The notes under the pieces were generated by a model. That model saw nothing but the letters and a program-made list of their open reading frames with translations. It was not told the origin of the DNA and did no database searches. This document shows, one piece after another, positions 54,122 to 63,791 of a DNA stretch of 64,000 nt. The DNA is from Gracilimonas sp. (GTDB taxonomy: Bacteria > Bacteroidota > Rhodothermia > Balneolales > Balneolaceae). The position numbers and the translations under genes are program-made. Positions within the stretch are counted from its first letter, which is position 1. Every line of letters begins with the position of its first letter. The stretch covers positions 62,001 to 126,000 of the forward strand of contig JAKURD010000002.1 of the NCBI GenBank assembly GCA_022450045.1. Reading direction: 5' to 3'.

Positions 54122-55207
54122 TTAATCCGGATCGTTGGATGGAGTGATGTCTCGTCGAAACACTTGATAGTTGTTGAAGCTCCAGCTGAGCTGTGTGATG
54201 GTGATCTTGATAACAGTAGCTAATGGAATTGCTATAAGCATCCCTAAAATTCCTGCCGTTTCGGCCCCAATCAGAATAATGAATAAGATAGCTACGGGGT
54301 GCATATCTGCTGATCTTGAGAAAAGCATGGGTTGAAATACGATATTATCCAACATCTGAACGATAAAAATGGCCAGAATACATGCCGCGACCATAGAGAA
54401 ATTTCCGGTCTCGATAATTGAAACAATGATAGAGAGGAAATATCCTAAAATGGGTCCGAAATAGGGAATAGTATTGGCAAGGCCAACGGCAATACCAACC
54501 GACATTGAGTTATCTAAACCGGCAATACTTAAAGTTGCCCAGGAGGACAGTGCCACAAGAAAACTTTGCATTAAAACACTTCTAAAGTAAAGTCCGAGGC
54601 GCTTTTCAATTTTATCGAGTACGGTGAGAGTGGTCTCGAAATATTTATTGGGAACCAATTGAAGCAAATCTCTTCGGATTTTACTTCCGTCCTTTAAAAA
54701 AAAGAAGGCAGCAAAAGGAACTACTAAAACAGCAGAAAAGATGTTTGTAAAAATACTTAGTGCATCACTGACAATGGATGAAATTTGATTCACGTTGAAA
54801 AGCTCATTGAATACAATAGTTATGTTTTCTACCAAAAAACCTTCCGGCAGAAACTCAAATTTATTGATGAGTTGATTTTCCACTCTTTCTGCTATCTGCT
54901 GGATATTATCCACATTGAGCTGTGCTGTAAGTTCAGCCATTTGGTTAGCAATAATAGGGATGACACTGGTAGATATAAAGACTAAAACCAATATCACAGT
55001 AGCAAGTATGAGGGTAATACCGAACGTTCGGTTTAATCCCATTGACTGAAGACGATTGGCAAATGGATCTAAGATGTAACTGAGGATCATAGCCAAAACA
55101 AGAAATACAACCAGGTTTGAATAGTTATACATGATCATCAATCCCACTGCGATGGCAGCAAGGCCAAGTATAAAACGTACAACCCGATCAAGCGTAATAT
55201 TTTTCAT
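54122..55207 (-). CDS. AI-2E family transporter (YdiK/PerM-like membrane protein)
   Basis: The 361-residue membrane protein has about eight hydrophobic spans and a soluble middle (residues about 85-150). The family blocks PFAAFFFLKDGSKIRRDLLQ, GLANTIPYFGPILGYFLSII and QMLDNIVFQPMLFSRSADMH are visible. Proteins of this family are named for a proposed autoinducer-2 exporter, yet many serve other, unknown efflux roles. Its start overlaps the recX stop by 4 nt, so it shares the recA-recX transcript. Confidence 0.87.
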   Translation of the reverse strand: MKNITLDRVVRFILGLAAIAVGLMIMYNYSNLVVFLVLAMILSYILDPFANRLQSMGLNRTFGITLILATVILVLVFISTSVIPIIANQMAELTAQLNVDNIQQIAERVENQLINKFEFLPEGFLVENITIVFNELFNVNQISSIVSDALSIFTNIFSAVLVVPFAAFFFLKDGSKIRRDLLQLVPNKYFETTLTVLDKIEKRLGLYFRSVLMQSFLVALSSWATLSIAGLDNSMSVGIAVGLANTIPYFGPILGYFLSIIVSIIETGNFSMVAACILAIFIVQMLDNIVFQPMLFSRSADMHPVAILFIILIGAETAGILGMLIAIPLATVIKITITQLSWSFNNYQVFRRDITPSNDPD

Positions 55208-55938
55208 TGGTTAGTAAGGGCTAAGAATTCATCCATGTGTTTTAAAATATCGTTCGAATTGTAACCTTTGCGCATCAAAAAGTCGAATATCTTTTTCTTT
55301 CGTTTTTGGTCCGGTTCCCGCTGATAACGTTTCTTCTTTTTCCGGATCAGATCCAGCATGCTTTCTTTTACAGCTGTTTCTCCAAAAACTTCCCGAATAC
55401 ATTCTTCAACTACGGACTTCGAAATCCCTTTTTTAAATAACTGGTTCCGGATCTTATAAGGCCCCCAGTGATTAAACTCAAATTTATCGGCGGTATATTT
55501 TAGGCCAAATTTTCGGTCGTCGATGTATTCCTTTTGTTCGAATTCATCAAGAATTACATCTATAAAGCTGCCAGAATAACGCTTTTTGTACGCTTTGTCT
55601 CTTAGTTCTTTCCTGGAATGATCACGACGAGAAAGAATTCTAAAAAAATAATCCCTTGCTGCCCATTTCTGTTCAGCCTCTGTGATTTGGTCAAATAAAA
55701 AAGGCGTTACTTCAACGCCTTTTTTCAGGTTTAGATCTGTTAAGGTAGCTTCAGAAACGCCAACTAAGAATTGATCATCTGTAAATAATGAAAAGCGGGA
55801 TGTATTTTTTTTCTGAACCTGAATGTCAGAAATGACAGCTGGAAGAAGCGCACGGGCTTCCTCCAGCTTTTCCTCTTTTGGCTTCCGTTTAGTCCTCAAC
55901 GTCTGCCGTTTCTTTTTCCTCTTCTTCTTCTGATTCAA
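55204..55938 (-). CDS. recX: regulatory protein RecX
   Basis: Binds RecA filaments and limits their extension. The 244-residue protein has the three-helix RecX repeats: [40 protein letters not shown] and [21 protein letters not shown] very basic N-terminal tail ([20 protein letters not shown]) comes before a beta-like segment (residues about 50-85). It overlaps the 3' end of recA by 50 nt in another frame, so the tail's first residues are encoded inside recA. The true start may lie further in, though no other ATG is available. Confidence 0.85.
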   Translation of the reverse strand: MNQKKKRKKKRQTLRTKRKPKEEKLEEARALLPAVISDIQVQKKNTSRFSLFTDDQFLVGVSEATLTDLNLKKGVEVTPFLFDQITEAEQKWAARDYFFRILSRRDHSRKELRDKAYKKRYSGSFIDVILDEFEQKEYIDDRKFGLKYTADKFEFNHWGPYKIRNQLFKKGISKSVVEECIREVFGETAVKESMLDLIRKKKKRYQREPDQKRKKKIFDFLMRKGYNSNDILKHMDEFLALTNQ

Positions 55939-56935
55939 GGATCTCGCCCATCAGTTTGGCCCGAACTTTTTCTTCAATAGCTTTTGTAAGCTTCTCATCT
56001 TCTTCAAGGAATTGCATAGCGGCATCAGAACCTTGACCGATAGGTTCTCCATCGTAACGGAACCAGCTTCCTCGCTTCTCAATGATGTCATATTCAACGG
56101 CAAGGTCGAGTATCTCAGAAATTCGTGAGATGCCCTTACCATACATAATATTGAATTCCACAACTTTGAAAGGTGGGGCTACTTTGTTCTTGGCAATTTT
56201 TACTTTGGTTCGGTTTCCAACCACTTCGTCACCCTTCTTAATGGAACCGATCCTTCGAATATCGATTCGTACGGAAGAATAGAATTTAAGTGCGCGTCCA
56301 CCGGTGGTTGTTTCGGGATTTCCGAACATCACCCCGATCTTTTCACGAACCTGATTTATGAAAATACAGGAAGTGCGGCTTTTATTGATGATACCCGTGA
56401 TCTTACGCATGGCTTGCGACATCAACCGTGCTTGCAGTCCCATATGCGAATCGCCCATCTCACCTTCCAGCTCTGCGCGGGGTACGAGGGCGGCAACGGA
56501 GTCAACTACGATAACATCCAGGGCTCCGGAGCGGATCAGTGTTTCGGTGATCTCCAGTGCCTGCTCTCCGTTATCCGGTTGTGATACCAGAAGTTCTTCT
56601 ACGTTGATTCCCAGTGCTTTAGCATATCTTGGGTCAAAGGCATGCTCAGCATCTATAAAGGCTGCATACCCGCCATTCTTTTGTGCCTGTGCAATTACCT
56701 GAAGGGCAAGGGTGGTTTTACCACTGGCCTCAGGGCCGTAAATTTCTGTGACGCGTCCTCGCGGAATTCCTTGTACCCCAAGAGCATAGTCAACCATAAT
56801 GGAACCGGTGGATATGACATCAATATCCTGTATGGATTCGGCTCCCAGTTTCATGATGGTTCCTTTGCCATGTTGTTTTTCAATTTGCCCTACGGCCATA
56901 TCGAGGGCTTTCATTCTGTCATCTGATTTCGCCAT
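55889..56935 (-). CDS. recA: recombinase RecA
   Basis: DNA strand exchange and SOS co-protease. The 348-residue protein has the Walker A loop [40 protein letters not shown], Walker [13 protein letters not shown], the loop [20 protein letters not shown], and an acidic C-terminal tail ([13 protein letters not shown]). It is followed by overlapping recX and an AI-2E permease. Upstream is a large gene-free interval with a TATATTTG box. Confidence 0.97.
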   Translation of the reverse strand: MAKSDDRMKALDMAVGQIEKQHGKGTIMKLGAESIQDIDVISTGSIMVDYALGVQGIPRGRVTEIYGPEASGKTTLALQVIAQAQKNGGYAAFIDAEHAFDPRYAKALGINVEELLVSQPDNGEQALEITETLIRSGALDVIVVDSVAALVPRAELEGEMGDSHMGLQARLMSQAMRKITGIINKSRTSCIFINQVREKIGVMFGNPETTTGGRALKFYSSVRIDIRRIGSIKKGDEVVGNRTKVKIAKNKVAPPFKVVEFNIMYGKGISRISEILDLAVEYDIIEKRGSWFRYDGEPIGQGSDAAMQFLEEDEKLTKAIEEKVRAKLMGEILESEEEEEKETADVED

Positions 56936-56964
56936 GATTATTTCTTTTTTGAATTTGTTTTAGG

Positions 56965-56972
56965 CAAATATA
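56965..56972 (-). promoter_or_regulatory. possible -7 box of the recA promoter
   Basis: Reading the minus strand, TATATTTG matches the TAnnTTTG -7 consensus about 30 bp before the recA ATG. No clear -33 TTTG is seen at the usual spacing, and no recognisable LexA box. Confidence 0.35.
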
Positions 56973-57147
56973 AGGTACGAAGGTGTCAGTTTATGTCACC
57001 CTTTTTTGCGCTGCATCCAATATATGTTCAATATATGTGATAGACAAATATCTCTTTAACCTTTTTCATATTTCCCAAAAAATTTTCTGTTTGTATAGTA
57101 AGAGGGATGAAAAAAGAATTCCTTACAAATTTTTATTAAAAAGTTGA

Positions 57148-57557
57148 TAGTCCCTATGGGACTAAAGAAACATATGTAATAGAACGATCATTCTTTGAGT
57201 CGTCCCGCTGGGACTTCGTTTGGGTGTGATTTATTAGCCACGGGAAAATCCCGCGGCTACATTCTATCATCCCTCCGGGATTTCGTGAATTTACAATCAC
57301 GGAGCTTGAATGTGGGGGGAGTTTAGTCCATAAACAAAGTTTAGTCTTAGAAAAAACGATTATCTGTCAATGAATCAGTCCCGATAGGGACGGCCGATTG
57401 TAGTCCCGGAATTCATTCCGGGTTGGATATGCGATTGATAATCAAATCCCCCAGGGATGACCTAACCAAAATCATTCAACAAAGAAAATTTAAACCTGAG
57501 TTCGATTATTGATAGTTTGAAAAATGCCTAAAAAGTCATCCCTGCGAAGGCAGGGAT
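57148..57557. repeat. cluster of eight REP-like palindromes with TCCC/GGGA cores
   Basis: In order: TAGTCCC-TAT-GGGACTA (57148-57164); GTCCC-GCT-GGGAC (57202-57214); TAGCCACGGGA with TCCCGCGGCTA (57235-57259); ATCCC-TCC-GGGAT (57269-57281); GTCCC-GATA-GGGAC (57378-57391); CCCGGAAT-TC-ATTCCGGG (57405-57422); ATCCC-CCA-GGGAT (57446-57458); ATCCCTGC-GAAG-GCAGGGAT (57538-57557). Stems share CCC/GGG cores, but the spacers are unequal and the loops differ. They resemble REP/REPIN-type dispersed repeats. No matching transposase is in the window. Confidence 0.75.
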
Positions 57558-57685
57558 CTTATTATTGCCAGTAATTCAATCATAGATACCTAAAAAACAA
57601 GTAGATTTCGGGCATTCGCCGCGAAATGACCAGCTTGCCTATGATAGAACCTGCTTTTTAATCAAACTCAGGTTTTAACCATAAA

Positions 57686-58870
57686 TCAAATGTCCGCAAC
57701 AACCTTATCCAATTCATCCATCGCTTGTTTTATTTGGGAGGAAGTGATGTAAGGTGCTGGGCCAAATCTCAAGATCTCACCGCGGGCATCGGTAAAGACT
57801 CCATTTTCCATCAGTGCTGCTCTGATCTCACGGGCTTTTGGTGAGGTCAGGGACAAAAATCCTCCGTTTCTCTCCAAAGGTTCTTCGTGGGTGAGGTGGA
57901 TGATGGAACGGTCAAAAGTTTTTTCCTTGAACAGCGTACGTAACAGGCCTACCTGTGCCAGATATTGTTCTCTGAGTATCTCAGGAGACAATCCGTGTTC
58001 CTGAAAGAACTCCACTACTTTGGCTGCCCGAAATTGGGAGGATGGATCATAGGTTCCGCTGGCAAAACGCTGATTGTCATGATCGTATTCAACGGGATCA
58101 TTATTGCGTGGTTTGTCGAGTGTGCTAAAGGAAGCGAACCAACCCGTAATAGCCGGGCGATATTCACAATCTTTTGGGAATCTGAGGAAACAATTAGCCT
58201 CCCCCCATTGCAAATATTTATATCCGCCGATCAAAATAAAACAATCTTCCAATCCGGCTTCACGGATAGAGAGCGGTACCACATTGGTACCGTGATAATC
58301 ATCGATCATCACGGGAATACCCTTTTCACGGGCGGCAGCTGCGATCTCTGTAAGGTGCGTATTGATGAGCGAAGTCTCAAAATAAACCCTTGAAAGCATG
58401 ACAGCCGAAGTCCGGTCATCCATTTCCCCAATGATACGTTCGGCAAAACTTTCGTCAGGTTGAACCGGAACCTGTACGAACTCAAGCCCTTCTTCTTCCA
58501 GCCGATGAAGCTGCCGGAACAGGGAATGGAACTCTCCATCGGTGGAAATGATCTTAGGTTTATTCTTCAGATCCAGGCTGCTCATCCAGCTCACAAAAAG
58601 CACATGGGTGCTTTCCTCGCGGCAGTAGAATCCGTCGGGATCATCATAAAAATCCCGAAGGTAAGTACGCAGGATCTCGGTCTTTTCGAATGCTGCTTCC
58701 CATTTGTTGTCCACATCACGGGCACATACATCAAAATATTTGGTCTGTCCCTCGCGGGCAACATCGGGCCAGGCTTGGTGGGAATGTCCGGTAAAGAGGA
58801 GTCGCTCCGATACATTAAAATGAGTGTAGTGCGGAATGAGTTTATGTGCTAAAAAATCAATATCTGACAT
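57686..58870 (-). CDS. kynureninase-like PLP enzyme (class V fold)
   Basis: The 394-residue PLP protein has RLLFTGHSHQAWPDVA (residues 23-38), a likely PLP Asp190 in VMIDDYHGTNVVP, and a Schiff-base Lys218 in LIGGYKYLQWGEANCFL. Kynureninases have a similar SYKYLNxGPG segment, but the Gly-Pro-Gly part is changed here. The next gene upstream is tryptophan 2,3-dioxygenase, so cleavage of kynurenine or a related compound to an anthranilate is the best guess. Kynurenine formamidase is not seen in the window. Confidence 0.72.
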   Translation of the reverse strand: MSDIDFLAHKLIPHYTHFNVSERLLFTGHSHQAWPDVAREGQTKYFDVCARDVDNKWEAAFEKTEILRTYLRDFYDDPDGFYCREESTHVLFVSWMSSLDLKNKPKIISTDGEFHSLFRQLHRLEEEGLEFVQVPVQPDESFAERIIGEMDDRTSAVMLSRVYFETSLINTHLTEIAAAAREKGIPVMIDDYHGTNVVPLSIREAGLEDCFILIGGYKYLQWGEANCFLRFPKDCEYRPAITGWFASFSTLDKPRNNDPVEYDHDNQRFASGTYDPSSQFRAAKVVEFFQEHGLSPEILREQYLAQVGLLRTLFKEKTFDRSIIHLTHEEPLERNGGFLSLTSPKAREIRAALMENGVFTDARGEILRFGPAPYITSSQIKQAMDELDKVVADI

Positions 58871-58930
58871 CGAGAAGCCTTTTTATGGGTTTGGTTAGAA
58901 AAACTGAAAATCTGCAGGTTTGGTTCATTT

Positions 58931-59710
58931 TTAAAATTTGGCTCTTATTGCCCAAAGGTCGGGAAAGACAGGATTGTTCAGCGTTCTATGAAGATACTTT
59001 GCTCCGTCAGAGCCACCCGTTCCTTTTTTTGTACCAATAGTCCGCTCCACCATTTTTACGTGGCGATATCGCCATTCCTGTAAACCCTCGTCATAATCCA
59101 CAAAAAGCTCGGCGACCATAGCCGCTTCGGGATCATTATTCATGGCTTCAACCAATGCTTCCTGAATTTCATCAGAAGGTTCATGGATCAATCCTTTTTC
59201 ATTTTCTCGTTTGGGGTGAACTTCATACCCGCGTGTTCGCATATAGCTGCAAAAACTTTCCCATAAAGTAGATTCTTCCATGCGTGATTCAAGGATCTCA
59301 ATGTGTTTGGGCTGATCTTGATGAGCCTCTTTCATCAAAGAAAAACGCAGGCCGCAAACGATCTCCATCTCACGAAACTGCAGGGACTGAAATCCACTGG
59401 ATTGCCCCAGAAATTTACGGAAGCTGTTGAATTCGAGCGGGGTCATTGTTTCGAGAATATCAATTTGGGAAACCATGGTTTTCAGGATGGTTAGAATACG
59501 CCGCATGGTTTTGATGGAACCCCAGGTATTACCGGCTTCAAGGTCTCTGCGAAGCTTGCCAAACTCATGCAGAATTTGCTTAAACCACAATTCATAGGTT
59601 TGATGAATGATGATAAAAAGCATCTCATCATGTTCGGGCGGGTCCGACTTATATTCCTGAAGCTCAGTGAGTTCATCAATTTTGAGATAGTTAGTGTAGG
59701 TCAGGCTCAT
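58931..59710 (-). CDS. kynA: tryptophan 2,3-dioxygenase
   Basis: Haem enzyme opening the tryptophan indole ring to N-formylkynurenine. The frame is open from 59827, but the ATG at 59710 gives MSLTYTNYLKIDELTELQEY, the usual start, so I use it (259 residues). Motifs: HDEMLFIIIHQTYELWFKQI with the substrate-site His, FLGQSSGFQSLQFREMEIVC, and the haem-ligand His in EWRYRHVKMVERTIGTKKG followed by GTGGSDGAKYLHRTL. It is 60 bp upstream of the kynureninase-like gene, forming a tryptophan-degradation pair. Confidence 0.93.
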   Translation of the reverse strand: MSLTYTNYLKIDELTELQEYKSDPPEHDEMLFIIIHQTYELWFKQILHEFGKLRRDLEAGNTWGSIKTMRRILTILKTMVSQIDILETMTPLEFNSFRKFLGQSSGFQSLQFREMEIVCGLRFSLMKEAHQDQPKHIEILESRMEESTLWESFCSYMRTRGYEVHPKRENEKGLIHEPSDEIQEALVEAMNNDPEAAMVAELFVDYDEGLQEWRYRHVKMVERTIGTKKGTGGSDGAKYLHRTLNNPVFPDLWAIRAKF

Positions 59711-59906
59711 AAATAAATAAATAAATTTGATTCGGTTGGATAATACCGAGTTCAGCATTGTTATGCTAAAAGAATGACGGAGAACGGAAGACCTACGACG
59801 GACCGATGATGAGTAATGAATGGCCAATGATTAAATAACGAATACGCCAATAACAATTAACAAATCATCAATAACGAAACACCAAAAAATTCTTTACTAT
59901 GAACGT

Positions 59907-60749
59907 ATGAATACATTGATTGCAGATAGTGGCGCTTCGAAAACCGACTGGGTTTTATTGGGTGAAGAACAGCCTCAGTTCATTCAAACGGAGGGGCTTA
60001 ATCCAAATTTAGTTTCAGCAACTGAATTTATGAACGTATTGAGTAAAGAGCTGAAGCCCAATTTGTCTGGAAAAGCCGTTGGCCGGATCTATTTCTACGG
60101 TTCGGGTTGCGGTTCATCCCAGAAGAAAACGGAAGTGGAACGCTATATAAAAGAGGTATTTGAGTTTGCGAAGGTTAAGGTAGGAACAGATCTTGATGCC
60201 GCCGGGTTGGCGCTGTTTGGAAAGAAGGAAGGGATTGTATGTATCTTAGGAACCGGATCAAGTGCCGGTTTTTTTAAGGATGGAAAAGTGGTGAAACAAA
60301 TGCCTTCAGTGGGCTATCCGGATGGAGATGAGGGCGGTGGGAGTGACATCGGAAAGCGCATCCTGAAGCTGTACCTGTCTGGAAATCTCCATAAAGACCT
60401 CAAGTCGTTTCTGGATAAAAAGATCGAGACAGATACCGGGAAATTGCACCTGATGTTTGAGAAGACAAAGGAAGGGAAATTGTTTGCATCCAGGGTGTGT
60501 AAAGTGATGGGCACAAAATCACATTACCCTCAAGTGCAGCAGATACTGTACAACGGATTTGAATCCTTTTTAAAGAAAGTAAACGCAACGTTTCCGGAGG
60601 AGATCAAGAAGTGCGAGTTGGGATTTGCAGGGTCGGTGGCCTCAGTGTATGAGGCGGAGCTTCGGGCCTGCGCAAGACAGATGGAATTTGAGATCAGTTC
60701 GGTGGTTCGAAGCCCCATTGAACATATCGCACTTTATTATTCGAAGTGA
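59907..60749 (+). CDS. BadF/BadG-type ATPase, N-acetylglucosamine kinase-like
   Basis: The 280-residue ASKHA-fold protein has the phosphate loop LIADSGASKTDWVL at residues 4-17, GTDLDAAGLALFGKKEGIVC, and the catalytic/phosphate-2 GTGSSAGFFKDGKVVK. A GGYPDGDEGGGSDIGKR-like segment reads SVGYPDGDEGGGSDIGKRIL. These fit eukaryotic-type GlcNAc kinases and their bacterial relatives. It is convergent with NagB-PIG-L (7 bp between the stops), so it may supply GlcNAc-6-phosphate. The substrate is inferred. Confidence 0.8.
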   Translation: MNTLIADSGASKTDWVLLGEEQPQFIQTEGLNPNLVSATEFMNVLSKELKPNLSGKAVGRIYFYGSGCGSSQKKTEVERYIKEVFEFAKVKVGTDLDAAGLALFGKKEGIVCILGTGSSAGFFKDGKVVKQMPSVGYPDGDEGGGSDIGKRILKLYLSGNLHKDLKSFLDKKIETDTGKLHLMFEKTKEGKLFASRVCKVMGTKSHYPQVQQILYNGFESFLKKVNATFPEEIKKCELGFAGSVASVYEAELRACARQMEFEISSVVRSPIEHIALYYSK

Positions 60750-60755
60750 TTTTGG

Positions 60756-62672
60756 CTAAGGTATATACCGGACAAAAGCTTCTATAGCTTCGTATTCTGC
60801 CAATCCAAGCTGGTCATAAAGTTGGGCCGTGCGTTGATTGCGCTCTTCCGCCCGCTGCCAAAATTCTCGCTTATCGGTACCGGGAAAAAGCGGCCGGTCT
60901 TTTTGGGATTGATGTTTGAAAATGGCACTTCGTTTCCGTTTTTTTTCTTCAGGACTTAAAGGCACTGCCATTTCAATTTCATCAATATCCCATTCCTGCC
61001 AGGCCCCGCGATACAACCAGGTCCGGCAGTCTTTCATCCACGTTTCATCTTTAAGTTCATCCAGTGCTTTAAAAATGGCATTGAGGCATACCCGGTGCGT
61101 GCCATGCGGATCAGAGAGATCACCTGCGGCATAAATCTGGTGTGGTTTTATTTCTTCTATCAGTTTTTTAACGATTTTGATATCCTCTGTCCCGATAGGT
61201 TTTTTACGGATTTTCCCGGTTTCATAAAAAGGCAAGTCCAGGAAATGGATGTGTTCATCCAGAATACCCACATATCTGCACGCAGCTTTGGCTTCGCCCC
61301 GGCGGATTAGACTTTTGATGGTTTTAATTTTTTCCGAATCTACTTCCCCTGGTGATTTTTGACTGATAAAAGCCCTGGCTTCGTCAAATAACTTCATCAC
61401 ATTTTGGTCCTTCAAACCAAATGCTTCATTGTAATCCGTTACAAAGTCGGCAAACCTCAGTGCTTCTTCATCAAAAACGGCAATGTTGCCCGATGTTTGA
61501 TAGGCTACATGTACTTCATGCCCCTGATCGGCGAGCCGGGTAAAGGTGCCGCCCATGGAGATAACATCATCATCGGGATGAGGGCTGAAAATGAGCACCC
61601 TTTTGGGATAGGGCTCTTTACGTTCCGGCCGGGTTGTATCGTCGGCATTGGGTTTGCCGCCGGGCCACCCGGTGATGGTATGCTGAATTTCATTAAACAC
61701 ACGGATATTGATGGTATAGGCACTGCCAAAATCAATCAGGATATCGTTCATCCCATGCTCACTGTAATCCTGATCAGTAAGCTTCAGGATAGGCTTTTGC
61801 AGGTTTAAACTCAGCCATACTACCGCTTTCCGGATGAGCTCATCGGTCCATTTGATGGGGCCGATTAGCCAGGGGGTTTTAACACGGGTAAGTTCTGCGG
61901 ATGCTGCATTATCAAGGATGACTTCTGCGTTATTGTGATTTTGCAAATAGGTAGCCGGCACCTGCCCGGTGATATCTCCCTCCACCGTTTTCTTAATAAT
62001 CGGGGCTTTGCCCTCTCCCCACGCCATAAGAAGCAGGCGTTGGGCATTTAAAATAGTGCCGACGCCCATAGTAATAGCACGGCGCGGAACATTCTCAGTC
62101 CCAAAAAATCCGCTGGCAGCATCCAGTATGGTGAGGCTGTCGAGTGCAATAAGACGCGTTTTGGAATTCACCGAAGATCCGGGCTCGTTAAAACCGATAT
62201 GTCCCGTACGCCCGATGCCCAGAATTTGTATATCGAGTCCTCCATATTTGTCAATCTCCCGCTCATAGTCTTTACAAAAAGGGATAACTTCCTCCCGGCT
62301 CAGCGTACCATCGGGGATGTGTATATTTTCCCGGGGAATGTTGATGTGGTTAAATAAATACTCATCCATGTACCGCACATAACTTTGCATGGAATCCGGT
62401 TCCATCGGGTAATATTCATCCAGGTTAAAAGTAATTACGTTGCTGAAATCCAGCCTTTCTTCTTTATGGAGCCTCACCAGCTCATCATACACGTTGGTAG
62501 GGGTAGAGCCGGTTGCGAGTCCAAGTACGGTATGTGTATCTTCGGCGTTGTTCGTTCGGATGGTTTCTGCTATTTCGCGGGCTACATATAAGGAGGCTTC
62601 AGCGGCGTCACTAAAAATATTGGTAGGGATTTTTTCAAACTGATGATATTCCGCGTTAAAAACTGAAGACAT
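60756..62672 (-). CDS. nagB: glucosamine-6-phosphate deaminase fused to a PIG-L/LmbE domain
   Basis: The N-terminal half (about 25-275) is NagB: LGLATGSTPTNVYDELVRLH, TFNLDEYYPM (Asp85) and LGIGRTGHIGFNEPGSSV (His158), converting GlcN-6-phosphate to fructose-6-phosphate. From about residue 356 there is a PIG-L-type deacetylase domain with the metal motif FSPHPDDDVISMGG (PHPDD at 364-368) and AAGDLSDPHGTHRVC. The fusion could remove an acetyl group and then deaminate, and I recall it in Bacteroidota genomes. The C-terminal tail is helical and charged. It is 638 residues versus about 266 for E. coli NagB. Confidence 0.93.
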   Translation of the reverse strand: MSSVFNAEYHQFEKIPTNIFSDAAEASLYVAREIAETIRTNNAEDTHTVLGLATGSTPTNVYDELVRLHKEERLDFSNVITFNLDEYYPMEPDSMQSYVRYMDEYLFNHINIPRENIHIPDGTLSREEVIPFCKDYEREIDKYGGLDIQILGIGRTGHIGFNEPGSSVNSKTRLIALDSLTILDAASGFFGTENVPRRAITMGVGTILNAQRLLLMAWGEGKAPIIKKTVEGDITGQVPATYLQNHNNAEVILDNAASAELTRVKTPWLIGPIKWTDELIRKAVVWLSLNLQKPILKLTDQDYSEHGMNDILIDFGSAYTINIRVFNEIQHTITGWPGGKPNADDTTRPERKEPYPKRVLIFSPHPDDDVISMGGTFTRLADQGHEVHVAYQTSGNIAVFDEEALRFADFVTDYNEAFGLKDQNVMKLFDEARAFISQKSPGEVDSEKIKTIKSLIRRGEAKAACRYVGILDEHIHFLDLPFYETGKIRKKPIGTEDIKIVKKLIEEIKPHQIYAAGDLSDPHGTHRVCLNAIFKALDELKDETWMKDCRTWLYRGAWQEWDIDEIEMAVPLSPEEKKRKRSAIFKHQSQKDRPLFPGTDKREFWQRAEERNQRTAQLYDQLGLAEYEAIEAFVRYIP

Positions 62673-62781
62673 AAAGGAGTTTTCTCGATTAATTTAATGG
62701 AAATTGACTATACCTTACACTCATGCATGTGATCATGAAGATACAACCTCTAAGAATCTACGTAAAATTCGAAGATAACTT

Positions 62782-63546
62782 ATGATTGATACGCACTCCC
62801 ATATTTACCTTGATCAATTTGATGAAGACCGAGACGAAGTGTTCCGGCGCGCGGCGGAAGCCGGAGTGGAAGCCATCTTTATGCCGGCCATCGACTTCGG
62901 TTCCATTCCTCAAATGGAAAAACTGAGCCATCCTGAAATTGCATTTTACAAGATGGGAGGCGTACATCCCTGTGATGTAAAGAAGGAACTTCCAAACAGT
63001 TTTGAAGAACAGCTTTTCAAATTTTGCTCACGGGATGATTTTTACGGAGTGGGGGAGACCGGTCTCGATTATTACTGGAGTACCGAATTGGTAAAGCAAC
63101 AAAAAGAGAGTTTTCACATTCATTGCAAGGCAGCTAAGCAGGTGGGAAAGCCGGTCATTATTCACAATCGGGAGAGCACGAAGGATATGCTGGAGATCAT
63201 TGAGCAGGAACAGGATGGAAGCCTGAGTGGTATCTGGCACTGCTTCAACGGGACGGTGGAAGAGGGGAAGCGAGCCATTGATCTCGGACTGCATCTCGGC
63301 ATTGGCGGGGTGGTTACTTTTAAAAACGCCGGAGTGGATAAAACGGTGGCCCAACTCCCCTTAGAAAAAATGATGCTGGAAACCGATGCACCATATCTTT
63401 CCCCGGCGCCGAAACGCGGCAAACGCAACGAACCCGTCTTCATGAAATTCACCGCCCAAAAGCTGGCGGATATTTTTGAATTAAGTGTGGAGGAGATCGA
63501 TGAGAAGACTACGGGGGTAGCGAAACGATTGTTTGGGGTTGACTAA
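62782..63546 (+). CDS. tatD: TatD-family metal-dependent hydrolase
   Basis: DNase/hydrolase of the amidohydrolase superfamily. The 254-residue protein begins MIDTHSHIYLDQFDEDRDEV with metal-binding His5 and His7, followed by VGETGLDYYW, VIIHNRE, GIWHCFNGTVEEGK and the Asp of MMLETDAPYLSPAP, all TatD signatures. It is divergent from nagB (about 110 bp). The 3' side is a 245-bp gene-free stretch before an insertion sequence. Confidence 0.94.
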   Translation: MIDTHSHIYLDQFDEDRDEVFRRAAEAGVEAIFMPAIDFGSIPQMEKLSHPEIAFYKMGGVHPCDVKKELPNSFEEQLFKFCSRDDFYGVGETGLDYYWSTELVKQQKESFHIHCKAAKQVGKPVIIHNRESTKDMLEIIEQEQDGSLSGIWHCFNGTVEEGKRAIDLGLHLGIGGVVTFKNAGVDKTVAQLPLEKMMLETDAPYLSPAPKRGKRNEPVFMKFTAQKLADIFELSVEEIDEKTTGVAKRLFGVD

Positions 63547-63791
63547 TTGGTAAGAGCTCTTATTTTATCGCAGGTATTATTTGGCTACTTTATACGACTA
63601 ACGAGACGGATAACATCCAAAATATCCCGAATAAGACATTTAGACCACGATTAGCGAATCTTATCTGCCGCTTGCTAACAACCCCTTGTTCGTATAATAT
63701 TATGTTAGCACACCTAAACTGCATGACATCTTTCTACTTTTTTTCTATCAATCTCTGATTGTCCGGAAATTTTAATTTTGATATTAATCAA
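63547..63791. other. gene-free flank before the ISL3-family element
   Basis: AT-rich DNA with no coding frame or hairpin of note. The last bases ATATTAATCAA touch the IS end and should hold one copy of the target duplication, which cannot be checked because the far end is outside the window. Confidence 0.5.

Larger units (their letters stand above)
56936..57685. other. 750-bp gene-free interval with a palindrome cluster
   Basis: No credible coding frame. The recA-proximal 200 bp are AT-rich. From about 57148 to 57557 the DNA holds eight short GC-rich palindromes separated by AT-rich spacers. A last block near 57600-57640 contains the imperfect arms GATTTCGGGCAT and CGCGAAATGACC. Confidence 0.75.

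Noticed and set aside
57148..57557. CRISPR array
   Set aside because: The palindromes differ from each other in sequence and length, the spacers are uneven, and no cas gene is present.
59711..59827. N-terminal extension of tryptophan dioxygenase from the upstream ATG
   Set aside because: The added 39 residues are Ser/Arg-rich and unlike the family. MSLTYTNYLKIDEL at 59710 is the usual start.
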